Shown here in pieces: positions 44,991 through 55,774 of a DNA stretch of 64,000 nt. A model generated the notes under the pieces. It was not told where the DNA came from, did no database searches, and saw only the letters and a program-made list of their open reading frames with translations. A program made the translations under genes and the position numbers. Source of the DNA: Mycolicibacterium holsaticum DSM 44478 = JCM 12374 (GTDB lineage: Bacteria > Actinomycetota > Actinomycetes > Mycobacteriales > Mycobacteriaceae); the NCBI RefSeq assembly GCF_019645835.1, contig NZ_CP080998.1, forward strand, positions 4,340,001 to 4,404,000, in the 5' to 3' direction. Position 1 is the first letter of the stretch, and each line of letters opens with the position of its first letter.

Positions 44991-46138
44991 CGCGCTGCTC
45001 CGACCGTCGTCCGCTCGTCGTAGAGCTTGAGCAGATCTGCTGCCGTCAACTCCGAATTCCAGAGCGGGGCCACCTCGCGGCCCCAGTCGCCCGCGGCCGT
45101 CTCGAAGATCTGCCGTGCCGACCGGCCCCCGGTCGCGGCCGCGTCGAACAGCGTCGCGACGTCGGCGACGGCGGCCACCGCGCGCGGCAGCCACCGTTGC
45201 GTCCACCAGGCCATCAGCTGGCGGTTGTAGGCGCCGAACTCGGGATCCCTGCCGAGGATTCGGTCGAACAGCTCGTTGCTCCAGGTGTGGGCGGCCTCCG
45301 CGGAGCGCAGCGAAGGCCAGAGCACCTGCGGGGTCAGATGATCGCCGTGCAGGGGCGCCAACCGGTAGAAGAAGTCCTGGCGTACGAAGCGACCGAACAG
45401 CGGCTCATAGATCAGGGCCAGCGCGAACACCACCTCGATGTGGTCGTAACCGTCGCGCCAAAGATGTTCGACGAACGTGCGCGCACCCGCGTACGACGGA
45501 TGGCTCAGCCACATCCGCCTGGCCGGTTCCAGGTCGGTGATCGACTCGGCGACGACCTGGCCGAGATATACCTTTTCGGCCTGGATCTGCTGGGCGCTGT
45601 CGAGGTAGTCCAGCGCCCAGTTCACGATGGCCACCCTGAGCGTGTCGACAAGGCTGTCGCGCATGCCCGACGTCAACGCCATGAACACGCCGTAGTCGTG
45701 CAACACCATCGCGCCGAGTTGTTCCGCGATGACGGTGTTGAGCCATGCCTGATCGGCGCCGCGCAGCAACGCCTGGCTGGCCGAGCTGTTGAACAACCTG
45801 CCGGCGCTGCGCCACTGGTCGGCCTTCTCGGCGACATATGGCTTCTGCCAGCGGCCTTCGGGGTCGCGGAACGCGAACCAGTCGGTGCACCGCGCCTCGG
45901 TGAAGTAGTTCTCCCATGCGCCGCGGCCACCGGGAAATCGAGTGGACCATCCGCCGACGCCGATCCCGCCCCGGATCCAGTCGGGGTTGGGCTGGGCGTA
46001 GAGCGTGACCTGTTCGTACTCCGAGAGGCGCCGACGGTACGGGTTGGCGAAATAGACCGCGGTGCGCCGTGTCTCGATCGGCTCACGCTCGAGGTCGTGC
46101 TCGGGGTTGAGCAGACTGCGCCGATAGGTGTTGGCCAC
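44987..46138 (-). CDS. smoY: sMMO-like hydroxylase beta subunit
   Basis: Protein of 383 aa, helical and without the di-iron ligands, as expected of MmoY. It includes REPIETRRTAVYFANPYRRR near the N-terminus, with a central run QLGAMVLHDYGVFMALTSGM. It pairs with alpha to form the hydroxylase canyon. GTG start 6 bp after smoX; coupled to smoB by ATGA. Confidence 0.9.
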   Translation of the reverse strand: MANTYRRSLLNPEHDLEREPIETRRTAVYFANPYRRRLSEYEQVTLYAQPNPDWIRGGIGVGGWSTRFPGGRGAWENYFTEARCTDWFAFRDPEGRWQKPYVAEKADQWRSAGRLFNSSASQALLRGADQAWLNTVIAEQLGAMVLHDYGVFMALTSGMRDSLVDTLRVAIVNWALDYLDSAQQIQAEKVYLGQVVAESITDLEPARRMWLSHPSYAGARTFVEHLWRDGYDHIEVVFALALIYEPLFGRFVRQDFFYRLAPLHGDHLTPQVLWPSLRSAEAAHTWSNELFDRILGRDPEFGAYNRQLMAWWTQRWLPRAVAAVADVATLFDAAATGGRSARQIFETAAGDWGREVAPLWNSELTAADLLKLYDERTTVGAAR

Positions 46139-46144
46139 CGCCGG

Positions 46145-47743
46145 TCAGCCCTTCTCGAAGCTGACGCCGGCAACGTGCGGGTCGCGAACGACGATGCGCG
46201 TTGCGGCCAGATCGTCCAGGGTCCACAGCCAGTCGCTTCTCAGGTGCGGCTGAGCCACCAGCGTGCGGCCGTCACTGCGCACACCACCGGTGGCGCGGAC
46301 GATCTCCGACAACTCCCAGCCGTCGAAGATCTCCAGGAAGTTCTGTCCGGTGTAGCGTTCCGGCTCCTGCAGGTACATCCGTTCGCACCAGTCCGAGCAC
46401 AGCGCGTGCTTGCGGCCGCCGTACTCGATGATGCGCCGCTGTACCGACCCGGTGCTCTGCGGGGGCTGCGGGGTCAGCCCGAGCAGCGGCGACTGGCACA
46501 CCCGGCAGATGTGCAGCACCTTGCCGAGCTCGATGAGGTGCTCGACGGGACTGGTCCGGTTCGCCGGGTCCTCGACACCAATCTCCTTCCAACGGTCGAA
46601 GATTCGGCCACTCGAGCTGTACCAACCCGGGTAGTGGCGCTCGAACCATTCCTTGTCGGTGTCGTTGGGCAGCTCGATCCGGTACCCGATGAACGGCCAC
46701 AGCGCGTATGCCACCGCGAACGCGTCGTGGTGCGCCCAGTAGGCATCGCGGCTGGCATCGGCGAGGTTCCTCGGCGCCTCGAGGCCGAACTTGGAGAACC
46801 GGCCCATCCAGATGCCGCCCCAGTCCTCGATCACCCAATCGTTCCAGGTCTGCGCCCACGGTGCGGCCCGGTTGACCGCGCCGTACTCGAACGTGCGCCC
46901 GACCATGGAGCTGAACCCGCGGTGCTGAATCCAGAACGCGTTCTCCAGGTCAGTCTGCAGGTACTGCATGTTGTGGTCGTTCTCGATGACCGAGACGATC
47001 GTCTGATACCCGTTCGCCATGTGGCGCAGCTCATCTGACTGGATAGACAGGAACACCGTCGGGGTGACCTCGTCGCCGTTGGCGGCGGCCCATTCGGTCA
47101 TGGCCACCACCAGCGGATTGGTGAAGCACGCCTCGGCGACCATCTGCAGGTTCAGTGAGATCAGTACCGGGTCGCCGGACACGAACGTCTCGCATGCCTG
47201 CTGGCGGTTGCTCCAGAACAGCGGGTTGCCGTGCCGGTGACCGCGTGAACCGGTGAACCCGGCGGGGTCGTAGTACTGGGATGCGAAGTACTTCTTCAGG
47301 TAACCAAGCTGATTCGTGTGCCGCACCTCGTCCTCGACCTGGGCGAGGTAGCCGTTGCGCTGTTCGGGTGAGACCACGGCGTCCAACAGCATGGCCGAAC
47401 CCCCGATCGACGAGTACTCGCCGAGTTCGAGGAACGTGGTGACGAACTTCATCGCCTCGGCCCACCGGGGCTCGATGCGGCTGCCGGCTTGCAGGCGGGC
47501 CAGGCTGTCCAGCAGCGAACCGTACTGCCGGTCGTCCTTTTCGGTCTCCATCCGGCAGTACTCACCGACGATCAGCTTGAACTGTTCACGCGTTCCGCCG
47601 TCGAACTCGTACTTGGTCGGGTATTTGGAGCGACCGTCGGGAACTTCCCATCCCATGTCCTGAATCCAGCGGTGAACGTCCTGCGCGCCCACCTTGACCT
47701 CACGCGGGGTGGGCACCCTCAATCCACCGGGAATGACAGTCAT
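46145..47743 (-). CDS. smoX: sMMO-like di-iron hydroxylase alpha subunit (group 3 SDIMO)
   Basis: Protein of 532 aa closely resembling MmoX over its full length. The six di-iron ligands are in place: E109 (FLELGEY), E139 and H142 (VEDEVRHTNQ), E204 (VAEACFTNP), E238 and H241 (SDELRHMANGY). The active-site Thr (T208) and the gate Leu (L105) are kept, while the position of MmoX Cys151 is Leu146. The start is ATG 47743 with AGGAG five bases before. Gene order X-Y-B-C-Z equals smoXYB1C1Z of Mycobacterium chubuense NBB4, an oxidiser of C2-C4 alkanes and alkenes. Which hydrocarbon is used here is inference. Confidence 0.92.
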   Translation of the reverse strand: MTVIPGGLRVPTPREVKVGAQDVHRWIQDMGWEVPDGRSKYPTKYEFDGGTREQFKLIVGEYCRMETEKDDRQYGSLLDSLARLQAGSRIEPRWAEAMKFVTTFLELGEYSSIGGSAMLLDAVVSPEQRNGYLAQVEDEVRHTNQLGYLKKYFASQYYDPAGFTGSRGHRHGNPLFWSNRQQACETFVSGDPVLISLNLQMVAEACFTNPLVVAMTEWAAANGDEVTPTVFLSIQSDELRHMANGYQTIVSVIENDHNMQYLQTDLENAFWIQHRGFSSMVGRTFEYGAVNRAAPWAQTWNDWVIEDWGGIWMGRFSKFGLEAPRNLADASRDAYWAHHDAFAVAYALWPFIGYRIELPNDTDKEWFERHYPGWYSSSGRIFDRWKEIGVEDPANRTSPVEHLIELGKVLHICRVCQSPLLGLTPQPPQSTGSVQRRIIEYGGRKHALCSDWCERMYLQEPERYTGQNFLEIFDGWELSEIVRATGGVRSDGRTLVAQPHLRSDWLWTLDDLAATRIVVRDPHVAGVSFEKG

Positions 47744-47781
47744 CAACGCTCCTAGCTTGGGACGGCGACGTAACCAGAGCG

Positions 47782-47810
47782 ACGTTAGGCAGCAAGCGGT
47801 CGCACGGTAA
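47782..47810 (-). promoter_or_regulatory. Putative smo operon promoter
   Basis: On the minus strand TTACCG (47805-47810) and TAACGT (47782-47787) are 17 bp apart. The predicted start is near 47775, giving a leader of about 30 nt with AGGAG before smoX. It lies beyond the S10 terminator, so smo has its own transcription. No operator for an inducer-responsive regulator is clear. Confidence 0.4.
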
Positions 47811-47936
47811 TCGTTTGATTCGTCATGAACCGAACCGGCCGTCCAAGTGGCGCGTTTCTGCCCGGTGCGGGAAGATTGTCGGTTTCGTTACGCGAGGCGG
47901 CAGAAGGTGAGCGTCAACCCGACACCTCGGAGCGCG

Positions 47937-47995
47937 AAAAGCCCCCGCACACCGTGGTGCCGGGGGCTGTCGCAGTCGTCCAGCGCGCGCTGGAC
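47937..47995 (-). terminator. T-tailed intrinsic terminator of the S10 operon, plus an upstream palindrome
   Basis: AGCCCCCG (47940-47947) pairs with CGGGGGCT (47961-47968). On the minus strand the stem runs into TTTT (47937-47940), a classic intrinsic terminator that is rare in mycobacteria. Closer to rpsQ is an 18-bp perfect palindrome GTCCAGCGCGCGCTGGAC (47978-47995). Both follow the rpsQ stop at 48005. Confidence 0.8.
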
Positions 47996-48004
47996 GTTAT
48001 GTGG

Positions 48005-48322
48005 TTATTTGGCCTTCTCGAGGATCTCGACCAGCCGCCAGCGCTTGGTGGCCGACAGCGGACGGGTCTCCATCAGCGAGACGCGGTCGCCGATGCCGGC
48101 GTCGCCGTTCTCGTCGTGCGCCTTGACCTTCTTGGTGGTGCGGATGATCTTGCCGTAGAGCGGGTGGCTCTTACGGTCTTCCAGCTCGACCACGATCGTC
48201 TTCTGCATCTTGTCGCTCACCACGTAACCGATGGCGGTCTTGCGGCGCCCGCGCTGCTCTTCGGCGCGCGGAGTGCGCTTGGGCCCCTTGGGCTTTGCCT
48301 GGTCTTGTTTGGAAGCCATCAC
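48005..48322 (-). CDS. rpsQ: 30S ribosomal protein S17
   Basis: Protein of 105 aa with the S17 OB-fold core ([37 protein letters not shown]). An N-terminal Lys/Arg-rich extension of about 25 residues is typical of mycobacteria. It is last in the S10 operon; in most bacteria rplN follows directly, but here a terminator and the smo operon follow. Overlaps rpmC by ATGA. Confidence 0.97.
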   Translation of the reverse strand: MMASKQDQAKPKGPKRTPRAEEQRGRRKTAIGYVVSDKMQKTIVVELEDRKSHPLYGKIIRTTKKVKAHDENGDAGIGDRVSLMETRPLSATKRWRLVEILEKAK

Positions 48323-48552
48323 GAATCCTCACCTACGGGCCCGGAAGCCAGGCCCAACTCACGTTCGCGCAGCACGGTGTACACCCGCGCGATCTCTTGA
48401 CGCACCGTGCGAAGCCGCCGGTTGTTGCTCAGTTGGCCGGTCGCCATCTGGAAGCGCAGGTTGAACAGCTCTTCCTTGGACTCGCGCAACCGCTCCTTGA
48501 GTTCGTCGTCGGTCAGTTCGCGCAGTTCGCCCGGCGTCACTCCCACAGCCAT
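48319..48552 (-). CDS. rpmC: 50S ribosomal protein L29
   Basis: Protein of 77 aa. Start at 48552 ([18 protein letters not shown]) is the family start; the longer open frame lies inside rplP. The conserved core is [16 protein letters not shown]29 sits at the polypeptide exit and helps bind trigger factor. Overlaps rplP by one base. Confidence 0.97.
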   Translation of the reverse strand: MAVGVTPGELRELTDDELKERLRESKEELFNLRFQMATGQLSNNRRLRTVRQEIARVYTVLRERELGLASGPVGEDS

Positions 48553-48968
48553 CAGAAGTGCTCCTCTCGGGTAACGATGCGGGCCTTGATCGGCAACTTG
48601 TGGATCGCACGGGTCAGTGCGGCCCGCGCGGTTTCTTCGTCGGGGTAGCTCAACTCGAACAGCACCCGGCCCGGCTTGACGTTGGCCACCCACCACTCCG
48701 GTGAACCCTTACCCGAACCCATGCGGGTCTCGGCGGGCTTCTTGGTCAGCGGACGGTCCGGGAAGATGTTGATCCACACCTTGCCGCCACGCTTGATGTG
48801 CCGGTTGATGGCGATACGAGCGGACTCGATCTGCCGGTTGGTGATGTAGGCGTGCTCCAGTGCCTGGATGCCGTAGTCACCGAAGCTCACCGTGGTGCCG
48901 CCGCTGGCGAGACCGCGTTGCCTCGGATGATGTTGCTTGCGGTGCTTGACCTTACGAGGGATCAGCAT
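48552..48968 (-). CDS. rplP: 50S ribosomal protein L16
   Basis: Protein of 138 aa, the standard length, with [19 protein letters not shown] at the start and [19 protein letters not shown] as signature. L16 helps place the A-site tRNA. Two bases follow rpsC. Confidence 0.98.
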   Translation of the reverse strand: MLIPRKVKHRKQHHPRQRGLASGGTTVSFGDYGIQALEHAYITNRQIESARIAINRHIKRGGKVWINIFPDRPLTKKPAETRMGSGKGSPEWWVANVKPGRVLFELSYPDEETARAALTRAIHKLPIKARIVTREEHF

Positions 48969-48970
48969 TG

Positions 48971-50472
<1,502 letters not shown>

Positions 50473-50500
50473 CTAGGCCCTTTGCTCTTCGCGCAAGCGC

Positions 50501-50782
50501 TCATCGCCGCTTAGCCTTCCGGTCGTCTTTGATGTGACCCTTGAACGTGCGGGTGGGTGCGAATTCGCCGAGCTTGTGCCCGACCATCGACTCGGTGACG
50601 AACACCGGCACGTGCTTGCGGCCGTCGTGCACCGCGAAGGTGTGCCCGATGAAGTCGGGGATGATCGTCGACCGGCGCGACCAGGTCTTGATGACCTGCT
50701 TGGTGTTCTTCTCGTTCTGCGCGTCGACCTTCTTGAGCAGATGGTCGTCGACGAACGGACCTTTTTTCAGGCTGCGTGGCAT
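50501..50782 (-). CDS. rpsS: 30S ribosomal protein S19
   Basis: Protein of 93 aa, the usual length, with [19 protein letters not shown] at the start and the signature [17 protein letters not shown]. It binds 16S rRNA in the head together with S13. It lies between rplB and rplV, with a 28-bp gap before rplV. Confidence 0.98.
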   Translation of the reverse strand: MPRSLKKGPFVDDHLLKKVDAQNEKNTKQVIKTWSRRSTIIPDFIGHTFAVHDGRKHVPVFVTESMVGHKLGEFAPTRTFKGHIKDDRKAKRR

Positions 50783-50802
50783 CGTTTGTCTCCTGGCTAC
50801 GT

Positions 50803-51645
50803 CTACCGATGGTGCTTCTTGCCGGTGCGACGGCGTCGGACGATGAGCTGGTCGCTTGGCTTGTTGGGCTTGCGGGTACGGCCCTCGGGCTTACCCCACG
50901 GGCTGACCGGGTGGCGGCCGCCGGAGGTCTTACCCTCACCGCCGCCGTGCGGATGGTCGACCGGGTTCATCACGACACCGCGGACGCTGGGCCGCTTGCC
51001 CTTCCACCGCATCCGGCCGGCCTTGCCCCAGTTGATGTTGGCCTGCTCGGCATTGCCGACCTCGCCGACGGTGGCGCGGCAGCGCACGTCGACGCGGCGG
51101 ATCTCACCGGACGGCATACGCAGTGAGGCGTAGGTGCCCTCCTTGCCCAGCAGCTGGATGCTCGCGCCGGCCGAGCGGGCCATCTTGGCGCCGCCGCCGG
51201 GGCGCAGCTCCACCGCGTGCACGATGGTGCCCGCGGGGATGTTGCGCAGCGGCAGGCAGTTACCGGGCTTGATGTCGGCATTGGGACCCGACTCGACGAC
51301 GTCGCCCTGCGAGAGACCCTGCGGCGCAATGATGTAGCGCTTCTCGCCGTCGAAGTAGTGCAGCAGCGCGATGTTGGCCGTGCGGTTCGGGTCGTACTCG
51401 ATGTGCGCGACCTTGGCGTTGACGCCGTCTTTGTCGTGGCGACGGAAGTCGATCACCCGGTAGGCGCGCTTGTGCCCGCCGCCCTTGTGCCGCGTGGTGA
51501 TCCGGCCGTGCGCGTTGCGCCCGCCCTTACCGTGCAGCGGGCGGATTAGCGACTTCTCCGGATGGTCGCGAGTGATCTCGGCGAAGTCGGAGACGCTGGC
51601 ACCGCGACGACCCGGGGTCGTCGGCTTGTACTTGCGAATTGCCAT
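50803..51645 (-). CDS. rplB: 50S ribosomal protein L2
   Basis: Protein of 280 aa, standard length, with the C-terminal signature [14 protein letters not shown] next to the peptidyl-transferase centre. The N-terminal [18 protein letters not shown] is typical. It is 20 bp from rpsS and 28 bp from rplW. Confidence 0.98.
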   Translation of the reverse strand: MAIRKYKPTTPGRRGASVSDFAEITRDHPEKSLIRPLHGKGGRNAHGRITTRHKGGGHKRAYRVIDFRRHDKDGVNAKVAHIEYDPNRTANIALLHYFDGEKRYIIAPQGLSQGDVVESGPNADIKPGNCLPLRNIPAGTIVHAVELRPGGGAKMARSAGASIQLLGKEGTYASLRMPSGEIRRVDVRCRATVGEVGNAEQANINWGKAGRMRWKGKRPSVRGVVMNPVDHPHGGGEGKTSGGRHPVSPWGKPEGRTRKPNKPSDQLIVRRRRTGKKHHR

Positions 51646-51673
51646 GTTTCTCTAGGTCTCTCTGATCCCCGGA

Positions 51674-51976
51674 CTAGGCCGGTGCTCCGAACAGGTCGAT
51701 GGGCTTGCTCCCCGCGGCCAGCGTGACGATGGCGCGCTTGGTGTTCTTGCGCTTGCCGTAGCCGGTGCGGGTGCGCTTGCGCTTGCCCTGCCGGTTGGCG
51801 GTGTTCACCGACGCGACCTTGACCTTGAAGATCTTCTCGATCGCGATCTTGATCTGGGTCTTGTTCGAATCCGGGTGGACGATGAACGTGTACACGTTGT
51901 CCTCGATGAGCCCGTAGGACTTCTCCGAGATGACCGGGGACAAGATGATGTCGCGGGGGTCAGTGACGGTCGCCAT
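51674..51976 (-). CDS. rplW: 50S ribosomal protein L23
   Basis: Protein of 100 aa with [19 protein letters not shown] at the N-terminus and the basic [17 protein letters not shown] segment. L23 sits at the exit tunnel and docks trigger factor and SRP. Overlaps rplD by one base. Confidence 0.97.
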   Translation of the reverse strand: MATVTDPRDIILSPVISEKSYGLIEDNVYTFIVHPDSNKTQIKIAIEKIFKVKVASVNTANRQGKRKRTRTGYGKRKNTKRAIVTLAAGSKPIDLFGAPA

Positions 51977-52632
51977 CAGGCCGACACCTCCTCATTGCTG
52001 TTCGAGCTGATGTACGCGTTGAGCGCCTCGACGCTGAACACCACGTCGTCGGCCTTCAACACGTCGTAGGTGTTGAGCTGGTCCGGCGAAATCACGTGGA
52101 CGCCAGGCAGATTGCGCACGCTCTTGGCGCCCGTCTCATCGGTGCGCCCGATCACGACGAGCACCTGCTTGCGGTCGGTGAGGGTGGCCAAGAACTTCTT
52201 GGCGCCCTTGGTCGACGGCGTCTGGCCCTCGACCAACTCGGTGACCGCGTGGATACGGCCGTTGCGGGCCCGGTCCGACAGCGCGCTGCGCAGTGCGGCG
52301 GCGATCATCTTCTTCGGGGTGCGCTGGCTGTAGTCACGCGGTTTGGGGCCGTGCACGATGCCGCCGCCGGTGAACTGCGGTGCCCGGATCGAACCCTGGC
52401 GGGCGCGGCCGGTGCCCTTCTGCCGGTACGGCTTCTTGCCACCGCCGCGGACCTCGGCGCGGGTCTTGGTCGAGTGCGTGCCCTGGCGGGCCGCGGCCTG
52501 CTGCGCGGTCACCACCTGGTGCATCAATGCGATGTTGGCGTCGACGTCGAACAGCGCGGCGGGCAGCTCGATCGAGCCGTCCGTCTTGCCGCCCGGGGTG
52601 TGGACGTCAATCTTGAGGGTGTTGGCAGCCAT
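51976..52632 (-). CDS. rplD: 50S ribosomal protein L4
   Basis: Protein of 218 aa. The extended loop [19 protein letters not shown] reaches the exit tunnel and is diagnostic. In other bacteria L4 also represses its operon; no L4 target can be claimed here. 2 bp from rplC. Confidence 0.97.
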   Translation of the reverse strand: MAANTLKIDVHTPGGKTDGSIELPAALFDVDANIALMHQVVTAQQAAARQGTHSTKTRAEVRGGGKKPYRQKGTGRARQGSIRAPQFTGGGIVHGPKPRDYSQRTPKKMIAAALRSALSDRARNGRIHAVTELVEGQTPSTKGAKKFLATLTDRKQVLVVIGRTDETGAKSVRNLPGVHVISPDQLNTYDVLKADDVVFSVEALNAYISSNSNEEVSA

Positions 52633-52634
52633 GT

Positions 52635-53285
52635 CTACTTCTCGCCTCGCTTGATTGCGCTGCGGACCATCACCAGACCGCCGTTGCGGCCGGGGATGGC
52701 GCCCTTGATCAACAGCACGCCGTTTGCGGCATCGACCTTGTGCACCAACAGGTTCTGCGTGGTGACACGGTCATTGCCCATCCGGCCCGCCATCCGGGTG
52801 CCCTTGAACACCCGGCCCGGCGTCGCGCAGCCGCCGATGGAACCGGGACGGCGGTGCACCGCCTGGGCGCCGTGGCTGGCGCCCTGGCCGGAAAAACCGT
52901 GGCGCTTCATCGTGCCCGCGAAGCCCTTGCCCTTGCTGGTGCCCGTCACGTCGACGTAGCTGCCGTCGCTGAAGATCTCGGCGGTCAACTCCTGGCCGAC
53001 CTCGTACTCACCGGCGGCGTCGTCGTCGAGCCGCAGCTCGGCGAGATGGCGGCGCGGGTTGACGCCCGCGGCGTCGTACTGCCCCTTCAGCGGCTTGGTC
53101 ACCTTGCGCGGGTTGATCTCACCGTAGGCCAGCTGCACGGCGCTGTAGCCGTCGCGCTCGGCGGTGCGGATACGCGTGACGACGTTGGGGCCGGCCTTGA
53201 CGACCGTCACCGGCACGACCCTGTTGTTCTCGTCGAACACCTGCGTCATGCCCAGCTTGGTGCCCAGAATGCCTCTCCTAGCCAT
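52635..53285 (-). CDS. rplC: 50S ribosomal protein L3
   Basis: Protein of 216 aa with [17 protein letters not shown] at the start and the signature [20 protein letters not shown]3 begins 50S assembly. It lies 14 bp downstream of rpsJ. Confidence 0.98.
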   Translation of the reverse strand: MARRGILGTKLGMTQVFDENNRVVPVTVVKAGPNVVTRIRTAERDGYSAVQLAYGEINPRKVTKPLKGQYDAAGVNPRRHLAELRLDDDAAGEYEVGQELTAEIFSDGSYVDVTGTSKGKGFAGTMKRHGFSGQGASHGAQAVHRRPGSIGGCATPGRVFKGTRMAGRMGNDRVTTQNLLVHKVDAANGVLLIKGAIPGRNGGLVMVRSAIKRGEK

Positions 53286-53299
53286 TTCTCTGGAATCTC

Positions 53300-53605
53300 C
53301 TACTGGATGTTGACGTCAACACTGGCCGGCAGATCGATGCGCATGAGCGCGTCGACCGTCTTCGGCGTCGGGTCGAGGATGTCGATCAGTCGCTTGTGTG
53401 TGCGCATCTCGAAGTGCTCCCGCGAGTCCTTGTACTTATGCGGTGAGCGGATGACGCAGTACACATTCTTCTCGGTCGGCAGCGGCACCGGGCCGACCAC
53501 GCTGGCGCCCGTGCGGGTGACCGTCTCGACGATCTTGCGCGCCGAGGCGTCGATCGCCTCATGGTCGTAGGCCTTGAGCCTGATGCGGATCTTCTGTCCC
53601 GCCAC
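53300..53605 (-). CDS. rpsJ: 30S ribosomal protein S10
   Basis: Protein of 101 aa, exact family length, with [18 protein letters not shown] and the motif [18 protein letters not shown]. First gene of the S10 operon. S10 is also NusE, a transcription antitermination factor. Its long upstream gap carries a plausible promoter at 53865-53893. Confidence 0.98.
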
Positions 53606-54103
53606 GCTTCTCCTACCTCACTACTAACGGGCCCCTGATGGGCCTGGTCTGCAAGCCGCACGCCGAGATCAACCCGGTCGCGCGGCCAAGCCGCCGCTGT
53701 TTTCCTGTCTATGGTTCACCGACCCCCGCGCTCGGGTGTGTCGCCCTCGCGCATACTCTCCCGCGTCGGAATCCGCCGCGATCGAGATTGGGACCGGACG
53801 CGCCCGCTTGGGACGCTGGTCGTATGCCCCGCCAGGTGCGAACCTGGCTCAAGGCAACCCGAACAGTATGCCCTAGATCCGGGCCTCGGCCAAATTCGTC
53901 CACAGCTCCGCCCCAAGGGACAAACGGGCGAGAAAGTGCGAGTAGATCGCGCCATTACGTCGCTCTCGGCGCGGTCCAGACCAGGCTACCCAGTCCGAAC
54001 CGAGAACCCGGCCAACTTACCGCCGAGTAAGATAGCCGGTCATGGCCGCCGGCACGACCATCCGTCATCGACGACGCACTGAGCCAGCCACAGACGACCG
54101 GTT
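53606..54103. other. S10 operon leader and intergenic region
   Basis: About 500 bp without a credible gene; short frames in it show no recognisable family. It holds the putative S10 promoter (53865-53893), which would give a leader of about 250 nt, and a small inverted repeat CTTAC-N6-GTAAG at 54016-54031 that may serve the end of the esterase gene. No leader peptide or riboswitch was recognised. Confidence 0.5.
53865..53893 (-). promoter_or_regulatory. Putative S10 operon promoter
   Basis: On the minus strand TTGGCC (53888-53893) and CATACT (53865-53870) are 17 bp apart. The arrangement resembles the rplN promoter. The start of transcription would be near 53858. Confidence 0.4.
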
Positions 54104-55690
54104 TCAGCCCAGGGCCGCCCAGAACGGGCACTGGTGCCGCTCCTCGAAGGTCGTCACGACGCGGTTGCCGCCGGGGTGCAACACCAGGCGCTCACCCGCG
54201 TCGCCCAGCTGCGGCCAATCAGAATCGGGTGAGCCGGTCGTGACGAACTCGCTCCAGTAGTCGATCATCTGCTCGGACAGCCGCTGCTGTTGCGCGCTCA
54301 GCGGCGGCGCACCGCCGACGTCGAACAGGTAACGCAGCTCCAATGAATGCCCGGCCCCGATTGGAAAAGGCGCCGCCCGCAACGGTTCTGGCGCCGGCGC
54401 GTGGGGATCGTCGAACTCGTAGGCGTACACGGGCTGACGATCGGCCAGTGCATCGGCCACCCGGTCGGCCACACACGAGAACACGCCGTCGGTCGCCGCG
54501 GCCGAATACGCCAGCGGCACACTGCCTCCGAAGCGCTCGGGTGCATATCGCTGCGCCACCATCCCCGCGTGCCCACCGAACGCTTCGGTGAGCAGCTCGA
54601 GATAGTGGGCGGCGTCGATCGGGCGGCCGCGCACGTACTGCAGCGCGGTGAACAGATTGAACTCGTCGGCCGTCGTGCCGATCAACACCGGCACGCGCGC
54701 CCCGCGTCCTTCGGCCAGTGCGGTGAGCGGGTCCACCGGAAGCGTCGGCGTTCCTGTCACCGGCCCGCTCAACTGTTCGGTGCCGATGCGGTCGTAGAAC
54801 ACGGCGTGGTCCAGTCTGTCCGGCGGCAGCGCGCGCAGGCACTGCGCGGCGGTGACGGCGTCCGCACAGCCAGCGTCGGCCGCGTACCGCAGGCTGGCGT
54901 CACGCGCGGCCGGCAGGCCGTACTGGGCCTGGCACGGTCCGCTTTGGATGATCGCCGCGCGGAACAACCCGGCCGAGCCTGGAGCGACGAGGTGATCGCA
55001 CACCGCCATGCCGCCGGCGGATTCACCGGCGATCGTGACTTTTTGGGGGTCGCCACCGAATTCGGCGATGTTGTCGCGCACCCACCGCAGCGCCGCCTGC
55101 TGGTCCGCGAGGCCGTAGTTGCCGACGGCGGGTCCGTCGCCCAGCGCGGGATGAGCAAGGAAGCCCAGCGCGCCCAGTCGGTAGTTGAGGGTGACGACGA
55201 CGATCTCGCCGCGGCCGGCCAGCGCGCGCGCGTCGTAGATGTCGCCGCTGCCGTTGGTGAAACCCCCGCCGTGAATCCACACCATCACCGGCCGGAGTTC
55301 ACCCGACGGCGGTGGGGTCCACACGTTCAACGTCAGGCAGTCCTCGCTGGTGGGACGGCCGTCAACGTCGGTGCTGACGTCCTGGATGCACCGCGGGCCG
55401 GGTCGGGTGGCGTCGCGCAGCCCGTCCCAGCCGGGCATGGGCTGCGGCGGTTGCCAGCGCAACGGGCCGACCGGCGCTGCGGCGTAGGGAATTCCGGCGA
55501 AGTAGCGGTGGTCGTCGGCGACGGCGCCGCGCACCGACCCCGCGTCTGTCTGCACCACCGCGGGGTCGGCGGGCACCTCGACCACGGCGGTCCCACCCTG
55601 GCCGCAGGCGGCCAGCAGCAGCGCCATGACCATCCCCAGGAACCGACGAACCGTTGCCGAGCGCACGTGGTCCGAGACTACTGACACCAT
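54104..55690 (-). CDS. Lipoprotein carboxylesterase, type B
   Basis: Protein of 528 aa of the alpha/beta-hydrolase type-B esterase family. The N-terminal signal ends in the lipobox LLAAC (C29), so it should be a membrane-anchored exported enzyme. Catalytic Ser is in GESAGG, Glu in GTTADEFNLF and His in GAGHSLELRY; the oxyanion hole is HGGGF. It hydrolyses esters or lipids outside the cell. It is divergent from the P450 with 84 bp between the starts and might share regulation. Confidence 0.88.
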   Translation of the reverse strand: MVSVVSDHVRSATVRRFLGMVMALLLAACGQGGTAVVEVPADPAVVQTDAGSVRGAVADDHRYFAGIPYAAAPVGPLRWQPPQPMPGWDGLRDATRPGPRCIQDVSTDVDGRPTSEDCLTLNVWTPPPSGELRPVMVWIHGGGFTNGSGDIYDARALAGRGEIVVVTLNYRLGALGFLAHPALGDGPAVGNYGLADQQAALRWVRDNIAEFGGDPQKVTIAGESAGGMAVCDHLVAPGSAGLFRAAIIQSGPCQAQYGLPAARDASLRYAADAGCADAVTAAQCLRALPPDRLDHAVFYDRIGTEQLSGPVTGTPTLPVDPLTALAEGRGARVPVLIGTTADEFNLFTALQYVRGRPIDAAHYLELLTEAFGGHAGMVAQRYAPERFGGSVPLAYSAAATDGVFSCVADRVADALADRQPVYAYEFDDPHAPAPEPLRAAPFPIGAGHSLELRYLFDVGGAPPLSAQQQRLSEQMIDYWSEFVTTGSPDSDWPQLGDAGERLVLHPGGNRVVTTFEERHQCPFWAALG

Positions 55691-55717
55691 CTGGGTGCCA
55701 GGGTGGGCTCCGTCACA

Positions 55718-55745
55718 TATACTGGTAACTTGACACCCGTCAAGT
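55718..55745 (+). promoter_or_regulatory. P450 promoter with overlapping palindromic operator
   Basis: TATACT (55718-55723) is a near-consensus -10. A perfect inverted repeat ACTTGAC-N4-GTCAAGT follows at 55728-55745, covering the expected transcription start. This fits repression by a TetR-like dimer. No clear -35 is seen at 17-18 bp. The site lies between the esterase and P450 genes and could serve both. Confidence 0.55.
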
Positions 55746-55774
55746 CATGTTTGAGGCGCGATGAAGGAGCCTGT

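Noticed and set aside
43010..47743. Propane monooxygenase (mimABCD/prmABCD type) label
   Set aside because: A gamma subunit and the X-Y-B-C-Z order, plus MmoX-like blocks along the whole alpha subunit, fit group 3 better than group 5.
47744..47746. TTG start for smoX
   Set aside because: The ATG at 47743 has better spacing to AGGAG.
27528..48004. Prophage or insertion-sequence origin of the 20-kb block
   Set aside because: No transposase, integrase, tRNA target or matching border repeats were seen. The shared hairpin arm occurs only at the rplN side and near sigL.
53711..54082. 123-codon plus-strand frame in the S10 leader
   Set aside because: Composition is Arg/Pro-rich shadow-like, there is no Shine-Dalgarno, and it would run against the ribosomal promoter region.
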